A stretch of 64,000 nt of DNA from Pseudodesulfovibrio sp. 5S69 (GTDB lineage Bacteria > Desulfobacterota > Desulfovibrionia > Desulfovibrionales > Desulfovibrionaceae), in assembly GCF_037094465.1 (NCBI RefSeq), contig NZ_CP146609.1, positions 2,847,501 to 2,911,500 of the forward strand. Reading direction: 5' to 3'. A program made the translations under genes and the position numbers. Below, piece by piece: positions 51,995 to 61,171 of this stretch (positions are counted from its first letter, which is position 1; the number at the start of each line of letters is the position of its first letter). The notes beneath the pieces were generated by a model that was given only the letters and a program-made list of their open reading frames with translations, had not been told where the DNA came from and ran no database searches.

Positions 51995-52960
51995 GTGGCG
52001 AAACTCTTCCTGACGCTGAAGGCCATCTTCCACGAGACCGTGGACGCCTGCTTGCAACTGTTCAAGATCATGATTCCGGTGCTCATCCTGGTCAAGGTTC
52101 TCCAGGAGTTCGACCTGATCCACTACCTGGCCTGGCCGCTGGAGCCGATCATGGGCGTGCTCGGGCTGCCCGCCGAGATGGGCCTGGTCTGGGCCACCAC
52201 CCTGATCAACAACATCTACACTGGGATGATCGTCCTGGCCTCGTTTGCCGGGGATGCGCCCCTGACCGCGGCCCAGGCCACGGTGCTCGGCGTGCTCATG
52301 CTCCTGGCCCACGGCCTGCCCATCGAGACCGCCATCGCCGACCGTTCCGGGGCCCGGTTCCTCTTTCAGTGCTGCGTGCGCATGGCCGGGGCCTTTGTCC
52401 TGGCCTGGCTGCTCCATCTGATCTACTCGGCCACCGGCACCCTGAGCGGCCCGGCACCCATGCTCTTCCAGACCGACCCCACGGCCGGAACCGGCTCCAT
52501 CGCGGCCTGGACGCTGGGCCAGGCCCGGAACCTGGTGTCCATCTTCTGCATCATCTTCACCCTGATCACCATCATGCGCGTACTCGGGGCCATCGGGCTC
52601 ATCGACCTCATGAACCGCATCCTCCGGCCGGTACTCGACCTCATCGGCATCGGGCCCAAGGCCTCGGCCATCACCGTCATCGGCCTGACCATGGGCCTTT
52701 CCTACGGCGGCGGCCTGATCATCAACGAGGCCCGCAACGGCAGCCTGAGCAAGGAAGACGTCTTCTATTCCCTGACCTTCATGGGCTTGTGCCACTCGCT
52801 CATCGAGGATACGCTGCTGATCATACTTATCGGAGGGCACCTGAGCGGCGTGCTCTGGGGACGCCTCATCTTCGCCGTGCTGGCCATGGCCGGCATCGTC
52901 CAAATCGTCCGCCGCGTGCCCGAACGGGCCCGCGCCGCCTGCCTGTGGGCCGAAAAATAA
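51995..52960 (+). CDS. Nucleoside-recognition (Gate) domain membrane protein
   Basis: I start at GTG 51995 (AAAGGAG eight bases upstream), giving 321 residues; the frame is open from 51911. The protein has eight to nine hydrophobic segments and two Gate-like repeats, each with Asn/Gly-rich turns (ATTLINNIYTGMIVLASFAG and GLSYGGGLIINEARNGSLSK). LCHSLIEDTLLIILIGGHLSG near the end is typical of SpmA/SpmB-like and nucleoside recognition proteins. The transported compound is unknown. ridA follows 20 bases later. Confidence 0.82.
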   Translation: MAKLFLTLKAIFHETVDACLQLFKIMIPVLILVKVLQEFDLIHYLAWPLEPIMGVLGLPAEMGLVWATTLINNIYTGMIVLASFAGDAPLTAAQATVLGVLMLLAHGLPIETAIADRSGARFLFQCCVRMAGAFVLAWLLHLIYSATGTLSGPAPMLFQTDPTAGTGSIAAWTLGQARNLVSIFCIIFTLITIMRVLGAIGLIDLMNRILRPVLDLIGIGPKASAITVIGLTMGLSYGGGLIINEARNGSLSKEDVFYSLTFMGLCHSLIEDTLLIILIGGHLSGVLWGRLIFAVLAMAGIVQIVRRVPERARAACLWAEK

Positions 52961-52980
52961 CCCCTCAAAAGGAGAACATC

Positions 52981-53364
52981 ATGTCCGATATCCAGCTCAT
53001 CCATACCGAAAAAGCCCCGGCCGCCGTGGGCCCATACTCCCAGGCCACCGCCGTGAACGGCACCCTGTACGTCTCCGGCCAACTCGGCATCATCCCGTCG
53101 GAAGGCAAGCTGGCCGAGGGCTTCAAGGCCCAAACCCGCCAGGCTCTGGAAAATCTCAAGGCCATCCTCGAAGAGGCCGGGTCCTCCCTGGACAAGGTCA
53201 TGGCCGTGGACGTGTTCCTCATGGACATGGGCCGGTTCGCCGACCTGAACGCGATCTACGCCGAATACTTCTCCGGGCACAAGCCCGCGCGCGCCGCCGT
53301 CCAGGTGGCCGGACTGCCCCTGGGCGGCCTGGTCGAATTCAAGTGCGTCGCCGTCATCGACTGA
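52981..53364 (+). CDS. ridA: RidA family enamine/imine deaminase
   Basis: The 127-residue protein starts at ATG 52981 after AGGAG. GPYSQATAVNGTLYVSGQLG opens the chorismate-mutase-like fold. KPARAAVQVAGLPLGGLVE holds the catalytic Arg near 106 and the following Glu of active RidA. It hydrolyses reactive 2-aminoacrylate made by PLP enzymes. It is probably co-transcribed with the membrane protein before it. Confidence 0.93.
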   Translation: MSDIQLIHTEKAPAAVGPYSQATAVNGTLYVSGQLGIIPSEGKLAEGFKAQTRQALENLKAILEEAGSSLDKVMAVDVFLMDMGRFADLNAIYAEYFSGHKPARAAVQVAGLPLGGLVEFKCVAVID

Positions 53365-53392
53365 TCGCCCCGAACGCGTCACAAAACTCTAC

Positions 53393-53422
53393 TTGACAGC
53401 CTCGGCGCAAAACAAGTATTTC
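53393..53422 (+). promoter_or_regulatory. Candidate promoter downstream of ridA
   Basis: TTGACA (53393-53398), 18 bases, TATTTC (53417-53422). Transcripts from it would meet the terminator at 53529 before reaching the aldolase gene. Confidence 0.35.
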
Positions 53423-53528
53423 CATTTCATGCATAGCAACACCGCCCGTTTCTTTTTCTTTTTTAGCTTTATCAGGAACGCCTGCGGTCTTGGTGTGCGC
53501 TAGTCTTTAAACAAAGAAAAACCAACCA

Positions 53529-53566
53529 AGAGGCCGCGGGCATAGTCCGCGGCCTCTTTCTTTTTG
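53529..53566 (+). terminator. Terminator between ridA and the aldolase gene
   Basis: Arms AGAGGCCGCGG (53529-53539) and CCGCGGCCTCT (53547-53557), seven-base loop, then TTTCTTTTT. The preceding AAAGAAAAACC could support a weaker reverse function. Confidence 0.9.
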
Positions 53567-53602
53567 GCCGCGCCGCAGCCGCCAGACACAAGGAGCACCG
53601 TC

Positions 53603-54394
53603 ATGCATCTCGGAAAAGCCATTCGGATGGAACGCATCATGAACCGCAACAACGGCCGGACCATCGTGGTCCCCCTGGACCACGGCGTGACCGTGGGCCC
53701 CATTTACGGCATCGTGGACCTGCGCGATACCGTTGACCAGGTGGCCGAGGGCGGCGCCAACGCCGTGCTCATGCACAAGGGCATCCCCCGCTGTTCCCAC
53801 CGCGCGGGCGGCAAGGACATCGGCCTGATCATCCACCTGTCCGCGTCCACCTCCCTGTCCCCCTACCCCAATGCCAAGACCATGGTCGGCACGATCACCG
53901 ACGCCATCAAGCTCGGAGCGGACGCCGTGTCCATCCACGTCAACCTCGGCGACGAGACCGAACCGCAGATGCTCTCCGACCTCGGCGCGCTCTGCTCCGA
54001 AGCCAATGAATGGGGCATGCCCGTGCTGGCCATGATGTACGCCCGCGGCCCCAAGATCAAAGACGAGTACGCCCCGGAGGTCGTGGCCCACTGCGCCCGC
54101 GTGGGCGTGGAGCTCGGCGCGGACATCGTCAAGGTCAACTACACCGGTGACCCCGAATCCTTCGCGCGCGTGGTCGAGGGCTGCTGTGTGCCCGTGGTCA
54201 TCGCGGGCGGCCCCAAGCTCGACTCCGACCGCGACCTCGTCCAGATGGTCCACGACTCCATCCAGGCGGGCGGCAGCGGCCTGTCCGTGGGCCGGAACAT
54301 CTTCCAGCACGCCAGCCCGGCCAAGATCGTGGCCGCCCTGAACAAGGTCGTCCACGAAGACTGGACCGTCGACGCGGCCATGGAGCTGCTCTAA
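53603..54394 (+). CDS. DhnA-type class I aldolase, probable 2-amino-3,7-dideoxy-D-threo-hept-6-ulosonate synthase
   Basis: The 263-residue protein starts at ATG 53603 after [26 protein letters not shown] near 23, [16 protein letters not shown], and [16 protein letters not shown] with the Schiff-base Lys near 180 match the archaeal-type class I aldolase. [14 protein letters not shown] near the end binds phosphate. Desulfovibrio species use an ADH synthase of this size with dehydroquinate synthase II to enter aromatic amino acid synthesis. No aroB'-type gene is adjacent. Fructose-bisphosphate aldolase is the alternative. Confidence 0.82.
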   Translation: MHLGKAIRMERIMNRNNGRTIVVPLDHGVTVGPIYGIVDLRDTVDQVAEGGANAVLMHKGIPRCSHRAGGKDIGLIIHLSASTSLSPYPNAKTMVGTITDAIKLGADAVSIHVNLGDETEPQMLSDLGALCSEANEWGMPVLAMMYARGPKIKDEYAPEVVAHCARVGVELGADIVKVNYTGDPESFARVVEGCCVPVVIAGGPKLDSDRDLVQMVHDSIQAGGSGLSVGRNIFQHASPAKIVAALNKVVHEDWTVDAAMELL

Positions 54395-54713
54395 GAAGGC
54401 CTCCGGCGGCCGGAGAAGGGGAGAGGGACAACCCTTTGGGAAGGGTTGTCCCTCTCCCCTATCGCTGCTGTTGCCATCTCCAAGGCTTGAAGACTCACCA
54501 AGTAGCTGCCGCTCCCCCGGACTCCCCCCCTCCCCCTTCCACAATTTTTTGTACGCTTTACGAGTGTGGGGCGTAATATAGGTTCCAGCCCCTTTACCTC
54601 GCGATGCCGAGGTGGAATGATGGCCTGAATGAAACAGGGCCGAGCGTAGACGCACGGCCCTGCGGCAGGCATTCGTAACCGGGGGTCGCTCCGGCGAGGA
54701 GGCGTGTATTCTT
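54395..54713. other. Gene-free stretch with hairpin repeat copy B
   Basis: A 319-bp gap without a credible gene. It holds the repeat at 54417-54501, a pyrimidine-rich run, and a stem AGGGCCG/CGGCCCT (54636-54661) that could end transcripts of the Hpt gene on the - strand, although its T-run is poor. Confidence 0.6.
54417..54501 (+). repeat. Hairpin repeat with a conserved tail (copy B)
   Basis: A perfect 20-bp stem with a four-base loop (54417-54460), then ATCGCTGC (54461-54468) and AAGGCTTGAAGACTC plus CCAA (54482-54501). The tail agrees with copy A at 10784-10803 in 19 of 20 bases. It starts 23 bases after the aldolase stop. Confidence 0.75.
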
Positions 54714-55022
54714 CTATCCGTCCAATTCGACCCGGACGGTGTCGAGATAGCGGGCCAGGGAGTCCACGTGCTGCTCCAGGGCTTCGGGGTCGCGATTCAG
54801 GGCGGCCAGTTCGATCTCGTGGCCGATCCGGCCCATGCCCTTGAACCCGTACCCGCTACCGGTGCCGCGCGCCGTATGGCCCAGGCGGACCAGGGTCTCA
54901 AAATCCCGTACGTGCAAGGCATTGCGCATCCGGTCGAGGTCCTGTCGGGAAACGGCAAAAAAACGATCAAGCAATTCTTCCAGATCGGACGGTATCCGCT
55001 CGACCTCCGGGTATTCGGGCAT
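54714..55022 (-). CDS. Stand-alone histidine phosphotransfer (Hpt) domain protein
   Basis: The 102-residue all-helical protein has the phospho-acceptor His in LVRLGHTARGTGSGYGF near residue 48, the normal Hpt context. It has no other domain. It starts at ATG 55022 after AAGGA. It can relay phosphate between a hybrid kinase and a response regulator. The REC-kinase-REC protein at 19263-20828 is a possible partner because it lacks its own Hpt domain. The link is inference. Confidence 0.85.
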   Translation of the reverse strand: MPEYPEVERIPSDLEELLDRFFAVSRQDLDRMRNALHVRDFETLVRLGHTARGTGSGYGFKGMGRIGHEIELAALNRDPEALEQHVDSLARYLDTVRVELDG

Positions 55023-55142
55023 GGGTATATCCTTGGTGCAGGCCAGTGCACTTGGTTGAACATGTGAAAATTAGAACGTATGATTCAGGCGGACATTAAG
55101 GATCGATAACATGCTGTCAAACAAAATATTCATTACAAAGAT

Positions 55143-56300
55143 ATGACACGAACCATCATTCTCCTGATGCTGGCCTGTCTGATGGGCTCCTGTTCTCGGT
55201 ACGACGCCGTGCGCATCGCCCGTGCGGCGGCCACCGGCAATCCGGCGGCCGCGGCCGAGGCCCTGGCCCGGGACAAGGCCATCGGCTACGCAACCAACCC
55301 GGCGGCCATCGGCAATGACCTGAAAAACTTCAAGAAAATTCTGGAAGCATTTGCCAAGGCCGTGACCGGGGTATGGGGCAAGGACGATGCGCGCATGCCC
55401 GCGCCCAAGCAGTACGTCAAATACACGGACAACTACCTCTCTCGGGCCAGCGTGGACTTCGACACCGGGATGATCACGGTCGAGACCGTGGCCGAAAAGG
55501 AACCGCTGAAGAGCCTGCGCAACGCCATCGTGACCACCCTGCTCACCCCCGGCGACCCGCGCGCCGTGGACCTCTATTCGGCCAAGACCGTCAAGCTCGG
55601 GGATACGCCGTTCCTGCTCGGCGAGGTCAAGGACGCGGACGGCCACGACATCCGCTGGGAGTGGCGCGCCGGGCGGTACGCTGACCATCTCCTGACCAAC
55701 GATCTCAAGACCCGCACGGTCCGAGGCAAGACCGCGCGCTCCGTGACCTTCGAGATGGTCAAGGACCACCTCAACGTGCGCGCGGCCAAGTACCGCGAGC
55801 TGGTCCAGGCGACGGCCGAACGGTTCGAGATCAGCCGAAACCTGGTCTACGCCATCATGAAGGTGGAGTCGGACTTCAACCCGTTCGCGGTCAGCGCCGC
55901 CTCGGCCGTGGGGCTGATGCAGGTGGTGCCGTCCACGGCGGGCAGCGACGTGTACAGGTTCCTGCACGGCAAGACGGGGCAACCCTCGCGCAAGGACCTG
56001 TTCGAGCCGCCGGCCAACATCGCTTACGGGACGGCCTACCTGCACCTGCTCGACTCCCGGTTCCTGCGCGCCATCAAGAACCCGGTTTCCAGGGAGTACT
56101 GCGTCATCGCCGGATACAACGGCGGCGCGGGCGGCGTGCTCAAGACATTCGACAACGACAGGGACCGCGCGGCCCGGAAGATCAACACCATGCCGCCCGC
56201 CGAGGTCTATGACACGTTGCGCAAGGGACTCCCCTTTGCCGAAACCCGGCGTTATCTTGGCAAGGTTCTTGAAGCCAAGAAGCAGTTCGTCAACTTCTAG
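55143..56300 (+). CDS. mltC: MltC-like membrane-bound lytic transglycosylase
   Basis: The 385-residue precursor has a short signal with a plausible lipobox ending at Cys 17 (CLMGSC). Residues 60-210 match the MltC N-terminal domain (YVKYTDNYLSRASVDFDTGM). The C-terminal SLT domain has the catalytic Glu in AIMKVESDFNPFAVS near 240, GLMQVVPSTAGSDVY, and CVIAGYNGGAGGVLKTF. It cleaves peptidoglycan at the outer membrane. It is the second lytic transglycosylase of the window. Twelve bases separate it from the PilZ-like gene. Confidence 0.92.
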   Translation: MTRTIILLMLACLMGSCSRYDAVRIARAAATGNPAAAAEALARDKAIGYATNPAAIGNDLKNFKKILEAFAKAVTGVWGKDDARMPAPKQYVKYTDNYLSRASVDFDTGMITVETVAEKEPLKSLRNAIVTTLLTPGDPRAVDLYSAKTVKLGDTPFLLGEVKDADGHDIRWEWRAGRYADHLLTNDLKTRTVRGKTARSVTFEMVKDHLNVRAAKYRELVQATAERFEISRNLVYAIMKVESDFNPFAVSAASAVGLMQVVPSTAGSDVYRFLHGKTGQPSRKDLFEPPANIAYGTAYLHLLDSRFLRAIKNPVSREYCVIAGYNGGAGGVLKTFDNDRDRAARKINTMPPAEVYDTLRKGLPFAETRRYLGKVLEAKKQFVNF

Positions 56301-56312
56301 TCACCGCGCGCA

Positions 56313-57245
56313 ATGAACCTGCAGGAACTGATCTCGTCCGCCTGGGCCCAATTCGACCGCCTCACCGCCCTCCTCTTCCCCGGGGTCTCCCCGGAGCAAC
56401 TCAGGACGGCGGGCGCCGTCCTGCTCGGGCTGGCGGCGCTCGTCCTGCTCCTCGTCGGACTCAGGCTGTTGCGCCGCCGCCCCAGGCAGCACAACTCCCG
56501 GTCCACGCGCATCGGCATCCCGCGCGTCCTGCAACAGAAGGGTGTGGTGGTGGACGTGCTGGCCGGGCCTGACGACGAGTCCGTGGTCGTTCGTTGCGTG
56601 ATCACCGCCGCGAAATCCAACAAAATCCAATGCGAGATCATCGAACGGCTGGACGTCATCCGCACCCGGCCCGGCAACGAGCTGGTCTGCGTGTTCGCGC
56701 CCATGAAGACGCGCAACGGCCGGGTCAATTCCTTCACGGCCACCCTGGTGGAGTCGGACCGCGACGGGCGCAAGACCGACCGGCTGGTCCTGGCCGGGCC
56801 CAACGACTACGCGCTCATCCCGCGCCGCAAGCACCAGCGCAAGCGCGTCGCCGACCAGCAGTTCATCCGGGTCAAGCTGTGGACCGCCTCGCCCAGGACC
56901 TCGGAGCTGGCCTTCCAGGACGCGGCCCCGCAGATCGGGGTCAACTCGTTCGCCTCGGACGGCCCGGACCAGAGCGCCAACGCGGTCATCAATATCTCGG
57001 GCGGCGGGCTCGGCCTGTCCGTGCTCAACCGGCTCATTCCCGAGAGCTGCAACGTATCCACGCCGGTGGTCATCAACCTGTTCATGTTCAATTTTCGGGA
57101 AAAGACCTTCAAACCGTACTGGTACGCGGGCGAAGTGCGCACGCTCGAAGAGGGCCGCCCCGGTTTCACCCGCATGGGCATCGAATTCACGGCCACGGCC
57201 AGCACGGACCGGAACTCCGGCCGCCTCCACTGGATCAATCTGTAG
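56313..57245 (+). CDS. Membrane-anchored PilZ-like protein
   Basis: The 310-residue protein has one N-terminal helix (AGAVLLGLAALVLLLVGLRL, about 32-51), then a YcgR-like beta domain (70-165) and a PilZ-like domain. RRKHQRKRV near 170 fits the RxxxR element and NISGGGLGLSV near 227 the (D/N)xSxxG element that bind cyclic di-GMP. A long insert (TASPRTSELAFQDAAPQIG) separates them. It may sense c-di-GMP at the inner membrane, perhaps near the flagellum or envelope. The motif match is good but not perfect. Confidence 0.75.
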   Translation: MNLQELISSAWAQFDRLTALLFPGVSPEQLRTAGAVLLGLAALVLLLVGLRLLRRRPRQHNSRSTRIGIPRVLQQKGVVVDVLAGPDDESVVVRCVITAAKSNKIQCEIIERLDVIRTRPGNELVCVFAPMKTRNGRVNSFTATLVESDRDGRKTDRLVLAGPNDYALIPRRKHQRKRVADQQFIRVKLWTASPRTSELAFQDAAPQIGVNSFASDGPDQSANAVINISGGGLGLSVLNRLIPESCNVSTPVVINLFMFNFREKTFKPYWYAGEVRTLEEGRPGFTRMGIEFTATASTDRNSGRLHWINL

Positions 57246-57260
57246 ACGGGGAAAGACGGG

Positions 57261-58322
57261 TCAGCCGCCGACGACCTCGTCGCGCACCCAGCGCTCGAAC
57301 TCGTCGATCTTCTTCGGCAGGCTGAAGGAGGTCCGGCAGGCCGTCAGGCTCGCCTCCTTGAGTTCGTCGAGACGCGCCCGGTCCATGCCCAGCAGCTCGC
57401 CCAGAATGTCCCGGACGGCCTCGGCGCCGCTCTCGCCGGGCAGCATCAGCCCGGCCAGGGAGTCGGGCCATATCTCGCGCACGCCGCCGATGTCGCGGGC
57501 CACGGGGATGAGCCCGGCGGCCATGGCTTCGAGCAGGGCGTTGGGCATGCCCTCACTGTAGGACGGGAGCAGGAACACGTCGGACTCGGCCAGATGCCCG
57601 GCCACGTCCGTGGAAAAGCCGTGCCAGATCAGGTCGCCCCGCTCGGCCATAGCCCGATGCCGCTCCCGCAGGGTCTCCATGTGGTTGCCCGTGCCGACGA
57701 TGTCGTAACGGAAGGAACCGGCCGGAAAGCTTTCCAGGGCCTCCAGGACGACCTCGTGCCCCTTGTCCAGGTTCACCTGGCTGGTGGAAACCAGCCTGAG
57801 CGGACCGGGCCGGACCGGGGTGATGCGCTCGACCGGGCGCTTGGCATTGTGGATGACCTTGATGCGCGTCTCGGGAAAATACGGCATGTAGCGCCGAATG
57901 CCCTCGGCCACGCTGTGGCTCGGACAGAGCACCCACGGCCGGATGGTCTTGAGCAGGAAGGCCACGCCCCGGTCGTCCTCCATGTCGCGCGGCATGCCCA
58001 CCCGCTGGATCACGGGTATGCCCAACAGCTTTGCGGCCATGCCGCCGATATTCATGTCTTTCTTGATGTTGCACACGACCACGTCGGGCCGGTCCTTCCG
58101 GAATGCCGCCATGAGGCGGAGGATGGACACGGGATTGAAGTCGAAACCGAACCCCGCCCGGCGGGCGTCCGCCCCCGCTTCCAGCAGCCGTTCGCGGAAC
58201 ACGTCCTGCCGGACATGGGCGCTGACCCGGTGTCCGCGGGCCATGAGCTCCACGGCGTAATCCATGGTCCAGGTCTTGACCCCGCCCCATTTGCGGGTGG
58301 AATTGACGAAGGCGATGTGCAT
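57261..58322 (-). CDS. Glycosyltransferase family 4
   Basis: The 353-residue GT-B protein opens with IAFVNSTRKWGGVKTWTMDY. The donor domain has LRLVSTSQVNLDKGHEVVLE near 186 and the EX7E-type block SYSEGMPNALLEAMAAGLIP near 265. It uses a nucleotide sugar to glycosylate a lipid or lipopolysaccharide acceptor. It is convergent with the PilZ-like gene and outside the main glycan locus. It could act on lipopolysaccharide core. Confidence 0.88.
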   Translation of the reverse strand: MHIAFVNSTRKWGGVKTWTMDYAVELMARGHRVSAHVRQDVFRERLLEAGADARRAGFGFDFNPVSILRLMAAFRKDRPDVVVCNIKKDMNIGGMAAKLLGIPVIQRVGMPRDMEDDRGVAFLLKTIRPWVLCPSHSVAEGIRRYMPYFPETRIKVIHNAKRPVERITPVRPGPLRLVSTSQVNLDKGHEVVLEALESFPAGSFRYDIVGTGNHMETLRERHRAMAERGDLIWHGFSTDVAGHLAESDVFLLPSYSEGMPNALLEAMAAGLIPVARDIGGVREIWPDSLAGLMLPGESGAEAVRDILGELLGMDRARLDELKEASLTACRTSFSLPKKIDEFERWVRDEVVGG

Positions 58323-58450
58323 GCGGGTGTCCGTTGTCCGTCCTATCTAACGGGGCCCAGGGCTCCGGCGGCCGCAAAAAGGCCAACAGTGCCATCGCCC
58401 AAATCCGCTGCGGAGTCAAATGGTTCGTCCGAAAGCGGTCCGACGGCACA

Positions 58451-58480
58451 AAAAAACCCCGGCTGTACGGCCGGGGCTTT
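58451..58480 (-). terminator. Terminator of the FlgN/FliT-like gene pair
   Basis: Arms CCCCGGC (58457-58463) and GCCGGGG (58470-58476), with a run of seven A on the left that reads as seven T on the - strand. It lies 22 bases after the stop at 58502. Confidence 0.87.
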
Positions 58481-58501
58481 GCTGTCGTCTTTCGGAGAAG
58501 A

Positions 58502-58858
58502 TCAGCCCTTCTTGTTGATAAACCGCTCCTTGGCCAGCCGGGGCATGTTTCCCGCCCCGTAGCTGTAGCCGGCGATGCGTCGGTTCTGGCGCTTCATGCT
58601 GGTCAGGTCCTGCTTCAGGGACTGCTTGAGCTTCCGGGCTTCACCGGTGATCTCGTCGTGCAGGGATTTCATCTCCACGAGCTTGTCGGCCAGCAGTTTG
58701 AGGCTGTCCGGGGACAGGCCGTTCACGGCCTCGTCGAGAATCCGCTCGCGGGATTGGGCCAGCCGTTCGGCCTCGTACACATCCCCGGCCACCAGGAAAT
58801 CGAGTTCCCGACGGCCAATGGTGATGGCCTCGTCGAGCATGCGGCTGCGCCGGGCCAT
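58502..58858 (-). CDS. Small helical protein, FlgN/FliT-like
   Basis: I start at ATG 58858 (MARRSRMLDEAITIGRREL), giving 118 residues; the frame extends to 58915 inside the upstream gene. The protein is nearly all helix with heptad spacing, and a Gly/Tyr-rich turn near the C-terminus (RRIAGYSYGAGNMP) resembles the FlgN/FliT tail that binds hook-associated proteins or FliD. It starts two bases after the upstream stop. The flagellar chaperone call rests on size, pattern and the tail, so it is tentative. Confidence 0.6.
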   Translation of the reverse strand: MARRSRMLDEAITIGRRELDFLVAGDVYEAERLAQSRERILDEAVNGLSPDSLKLLADKLVEMKSLHDEITGEARKLKQSLKQDLTSMKRQNRRIAGYSYGAGNMPRLAKERFINKKG

Positions 58859-58860
58859 GT

Positions 58861-59463
58861 CTATTTCTTCACCTTGCGGATGTCGTCCCGCAGGGATTTG
58901 ATAACTTTTTTCCATCTTTCCACCGCAGGCAGGAATTCATATTCAAGCAGGTCGGCCAAAAGAATCCAGTCCTCGTTCTCGAGTACGGCGCTCATCTCGG
59001 TGAACATGGTGTTCAGCTCCTCGGCGCTCTCCAGATAGGACTGGTGGTCCTTGAGGGAGTATTCGTCGCGCAGGATGCCGATCATGTTCAGGAAGTTGCG
59101 GATCACGTCGATAAGGTCCTGGTAGGTCTCCAGGGCCTCGGCGTCATCGGCCTGGCGGAACAGGGCCGCCACACGCTTGCCGCCCTCGCTCATAAGGTTG
59201 ACGACCTTGTAGAGCTCCAGGGTGATCTCCACGGCCATGTCCTCGGTGGCCATGGTCACGATCTCCACGGACTCGACCTCGGACATGTCTATATCCTCGG
59301 CCTGGTGGGGGTAGATCTCGGTGAACGGCTCCTGGTTGATCATGACGTCGGTCACGATGCGGTCCTCCAGGTGGCCGTCCTCGACAACCTTGGTAAAGAC
59401 CTGCTCCAGGTTTTCAAAATTCTGGGCCCCGATATCATATTGTTTTCCATCGATGATGATCAT
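58861..59463 (-). CDS. Conserved hypothetical helical protein
   Basis: The 200-residue acidic protein starts at ATG 59463 after a strong GGAGGAGAAGG site. The first 35 residues look like a beta unit (MIIIDGKQYDIGAQNFENLE). The rest is helical and rich in Glu and Leu (VNLMSEGGKRVAALFRQADD, DLLEYEFLPAVERWKKVIKS). I do not recognise the family. It is coupled to the FlgN/FliT-like gene and lies after a GT9 gene, which may point to flagellin modification or assembly. Confidence 0.65.
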   Translation of the reverse strand: MIIIDGKQYDIGAQNFENLEQVFTKVVEDGHLEDRIVTDVMINQEPFTEIYPHQAEDIDMSEVESVEIVTMATEDMAVEITLELYKVVNLMSEGGKRVAALFRQADDAEALETYQDLIDVIRNFLNMIGILRDEYSLKDHQSYLESAEELNTMFTEMSAVLENEDWILLADLLEYEFLPAVERWKKVIKSLRDDIRKVKK

Positions 59464-59541
59464 GCTGACCTTCTCCTCCGTGAGTAGATAAAATTTGCCG
59501 AATTTTCCGGTGCAATCCGGATAATTCAAGATTCATGCCGA

Positions 59542-61092
59542 TCAGGCCAGGTCATCCGACAACGCGGTCAGGAGGCCCAGATAACGCTCGGCCACGGACA
59601 GCAGCGAGGCGAGGTCTTCGCCCTGACGCTGGCTTTCGAACATCCACAACAATGCTAATATATTCAAATAATTGTTTGAAGACAAGATATTCTGCACACG
59701 CTGCCAGGAGGCCAGAAACTTGGCCTTGGCCTGGGGCCGGGGGTTCACGCGCAGAAGCGCGCCCTGCTGGGAGAGCAGGAAGAGCATGTCCCGCGCGCTC
59801 GTCAAAGTTTTGGACAATTCCTCCCGCATGGCCGGGCCCAGCCGCGCGCCCAGACCGGTGGGCGCCGCGCCGATGCCGCCGTCCAGGAAGGCGGCGAAGT
59901 GCGCTCGCTGCAACGCGATCCACACGGCCCGGTCCGAGCCGTCATGCCCGGACAGGGACTGAAGCTCCATGAATCCGTCCGCCCCGGTCCTGGTCCGCCA
60001 GATGCGCGGGCCGGGCACAACTTCGGGATCAACGCCCCGCAACAGGGCGACGGCGCAGGCATACAGGGCCTCCGGGGTCACGGCCCGGCGGCAGGCCTCG
60101 TCATGGGGGCAGTTGTTGCCGAAGGCGCACGGGTGGCAGTCCATGTCCGGCTCCAGGCAGATGTTGCCCGCGCGGTACGGCCCGGTGTCCCACGGCTGGG
60201 CCGTGGCCAGGAAGACCGCGCACAGGGGCACGTTCAGGCCCGCGGCCAGGTGCATGGTCCCGGTGTCGTTGGTCAGCAGCACCCGGCAGCGGCTGAGTAC
60301 GGCGGCAAGTTCGGTCAGAGAGGTCTTCCCGATGCAGTCGATGAACGGAAAATCCGCGCCCTCGGCGAATCGCGCGCCCAGCCCGGCCTCGCTCCCGGTC
60401 CCGAGCAGGACCGGCACCAGGCCGTCGCGCGCAAAGAGCTTGCGGGCGGTCTCGCGGAAATAGGCCACAGGCCAACGGCGGCGCTCCTCGCTGGCCCCAA
60501 GCTGTAAAGCCGCGAAGCCCTTCCCCGCACCGCCCTGTGCGGCCAACAATTCGTCGGCGCGCGCCAAGGCCGCCTCGTCCGGAGCGGCCAGGGCCGGTCC
60601 GTTGCCCTCGCGGCCCAGCCCGGCGGCCTTGCGGAAGAGATCGCAGATATTGAACGGGCTGGCCCCCCGGTTGGCCCCGGCCAATTGCAGGAACGCGGCC
60701 CAGGTGGAGGTGTCCGCATTGAAGCCGAATTCGTCCACGGTGAAGCCCACGGCCCTCCCGCCCTCCGGGGTCAGCCCGTAGGCCAGGAGCCGGGAGGAGA
60801 CCGAAGGGGTCAGGTTCACGATCTCATCGGGCAAGAAATCGTCGAACACGGCCTGCCGGAATCCGCTCAGGTCGCGCACGGCCAGCCGCCAGTCCCTGTC
60901 CAGGCCGGAGAGCAGTCCCGCGCCGGGAAAGGCAAAGACCCGGTCCACGCCCCTGAGCAGACCGACCGCGGAAGCGAAGTTGGACAGGCAGACCAGCCCC
61001 ACCCGATGCCCCCGGCTCTTGAAACCGGCGATCACGGGTTGAGTCTGTATGAGGTCGCCGAAGCGGGTCAGATTGATGATCAGGACGTTCAC
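59542..61092 (-). CDS. Glycosyltransferase family 9 with a C-terminal extension
   Basis: The 516-residue protein starts MNVLIINLTRFGDLIQTQPV, the GT9 signature. The donor region has LQLGASEERRRWPVAYFRET, CRVLLTNDTGTMHLAAGLNV and a Cys-rich loop (DMDCHPCAFGNNCPHDEACR). Heptosyltransferases are about 320-350 residues, so the last 150 are extra and helical. It may add a sugar to lipopolysaccharide core or to flagellin, given the neighbours. It is 78 bases upstream of the hypothetical gene on the same strand. Confidence 0.82.
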   Translation of the reverse strand: MNVLIINLTRFGDLIQTQPVIAGFKSRGHRVGLVCLSNFASAVGLLRGVDRVFAFPGAGLLSGLDRDWRLAVRDLSGFRQAVFDDFLPDEIVNLTPSVSSRLLAYGLTPEGGRAVGFTVDEFGFNADTSTWAAFLQLAGANRGASPFNICDLFRKAAGLGREGNGPALAAPDEAALARADELLAAQGGAGKGFAALQLGASEERRRWPVAYFRETARKLFARDGLVPVLLGTGSEAGLGARFAEGADFPFIDCIGKTSLTELAAVLSRCRVLLTNDTGTMHLAAGLNVPLCAVFLATAQPWDTGPYRAGNICLEPDMDCHPCAFGNNCPHDEACRRAVTPEALYACAVALLRGVDPEVVPGPRIWRTRTGADGFMELQSLSGHDGSDRAVWIALQRAHFAAFLDGGIGAAPTGLGARLGPAMREELSKTLTSARDMLFLLSQQGALLRVNPRPQAKAKFLASWQRVQNILSSNNYLNILALLWMFESQRQGEDLASLLSVAERYLGLLTALSDDLA

Positions 61093-61171
61093 GAACCAAA
61101 TCCTTATATATGGAAAAATACGCCGTCGGAAAACCGCCGGACCGCAGGATCATTGCAAAAAGGAAGCCGAA

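Noticed and set aside
53603..54394. Glycolytic fructose-bisphosphate aldolase
   Set aside because: Length and motifs fit the DhnA-type ADH synthase used for aromatic amino acids in Desulfovibrio. The glycolytic role is kept only as an alternative.
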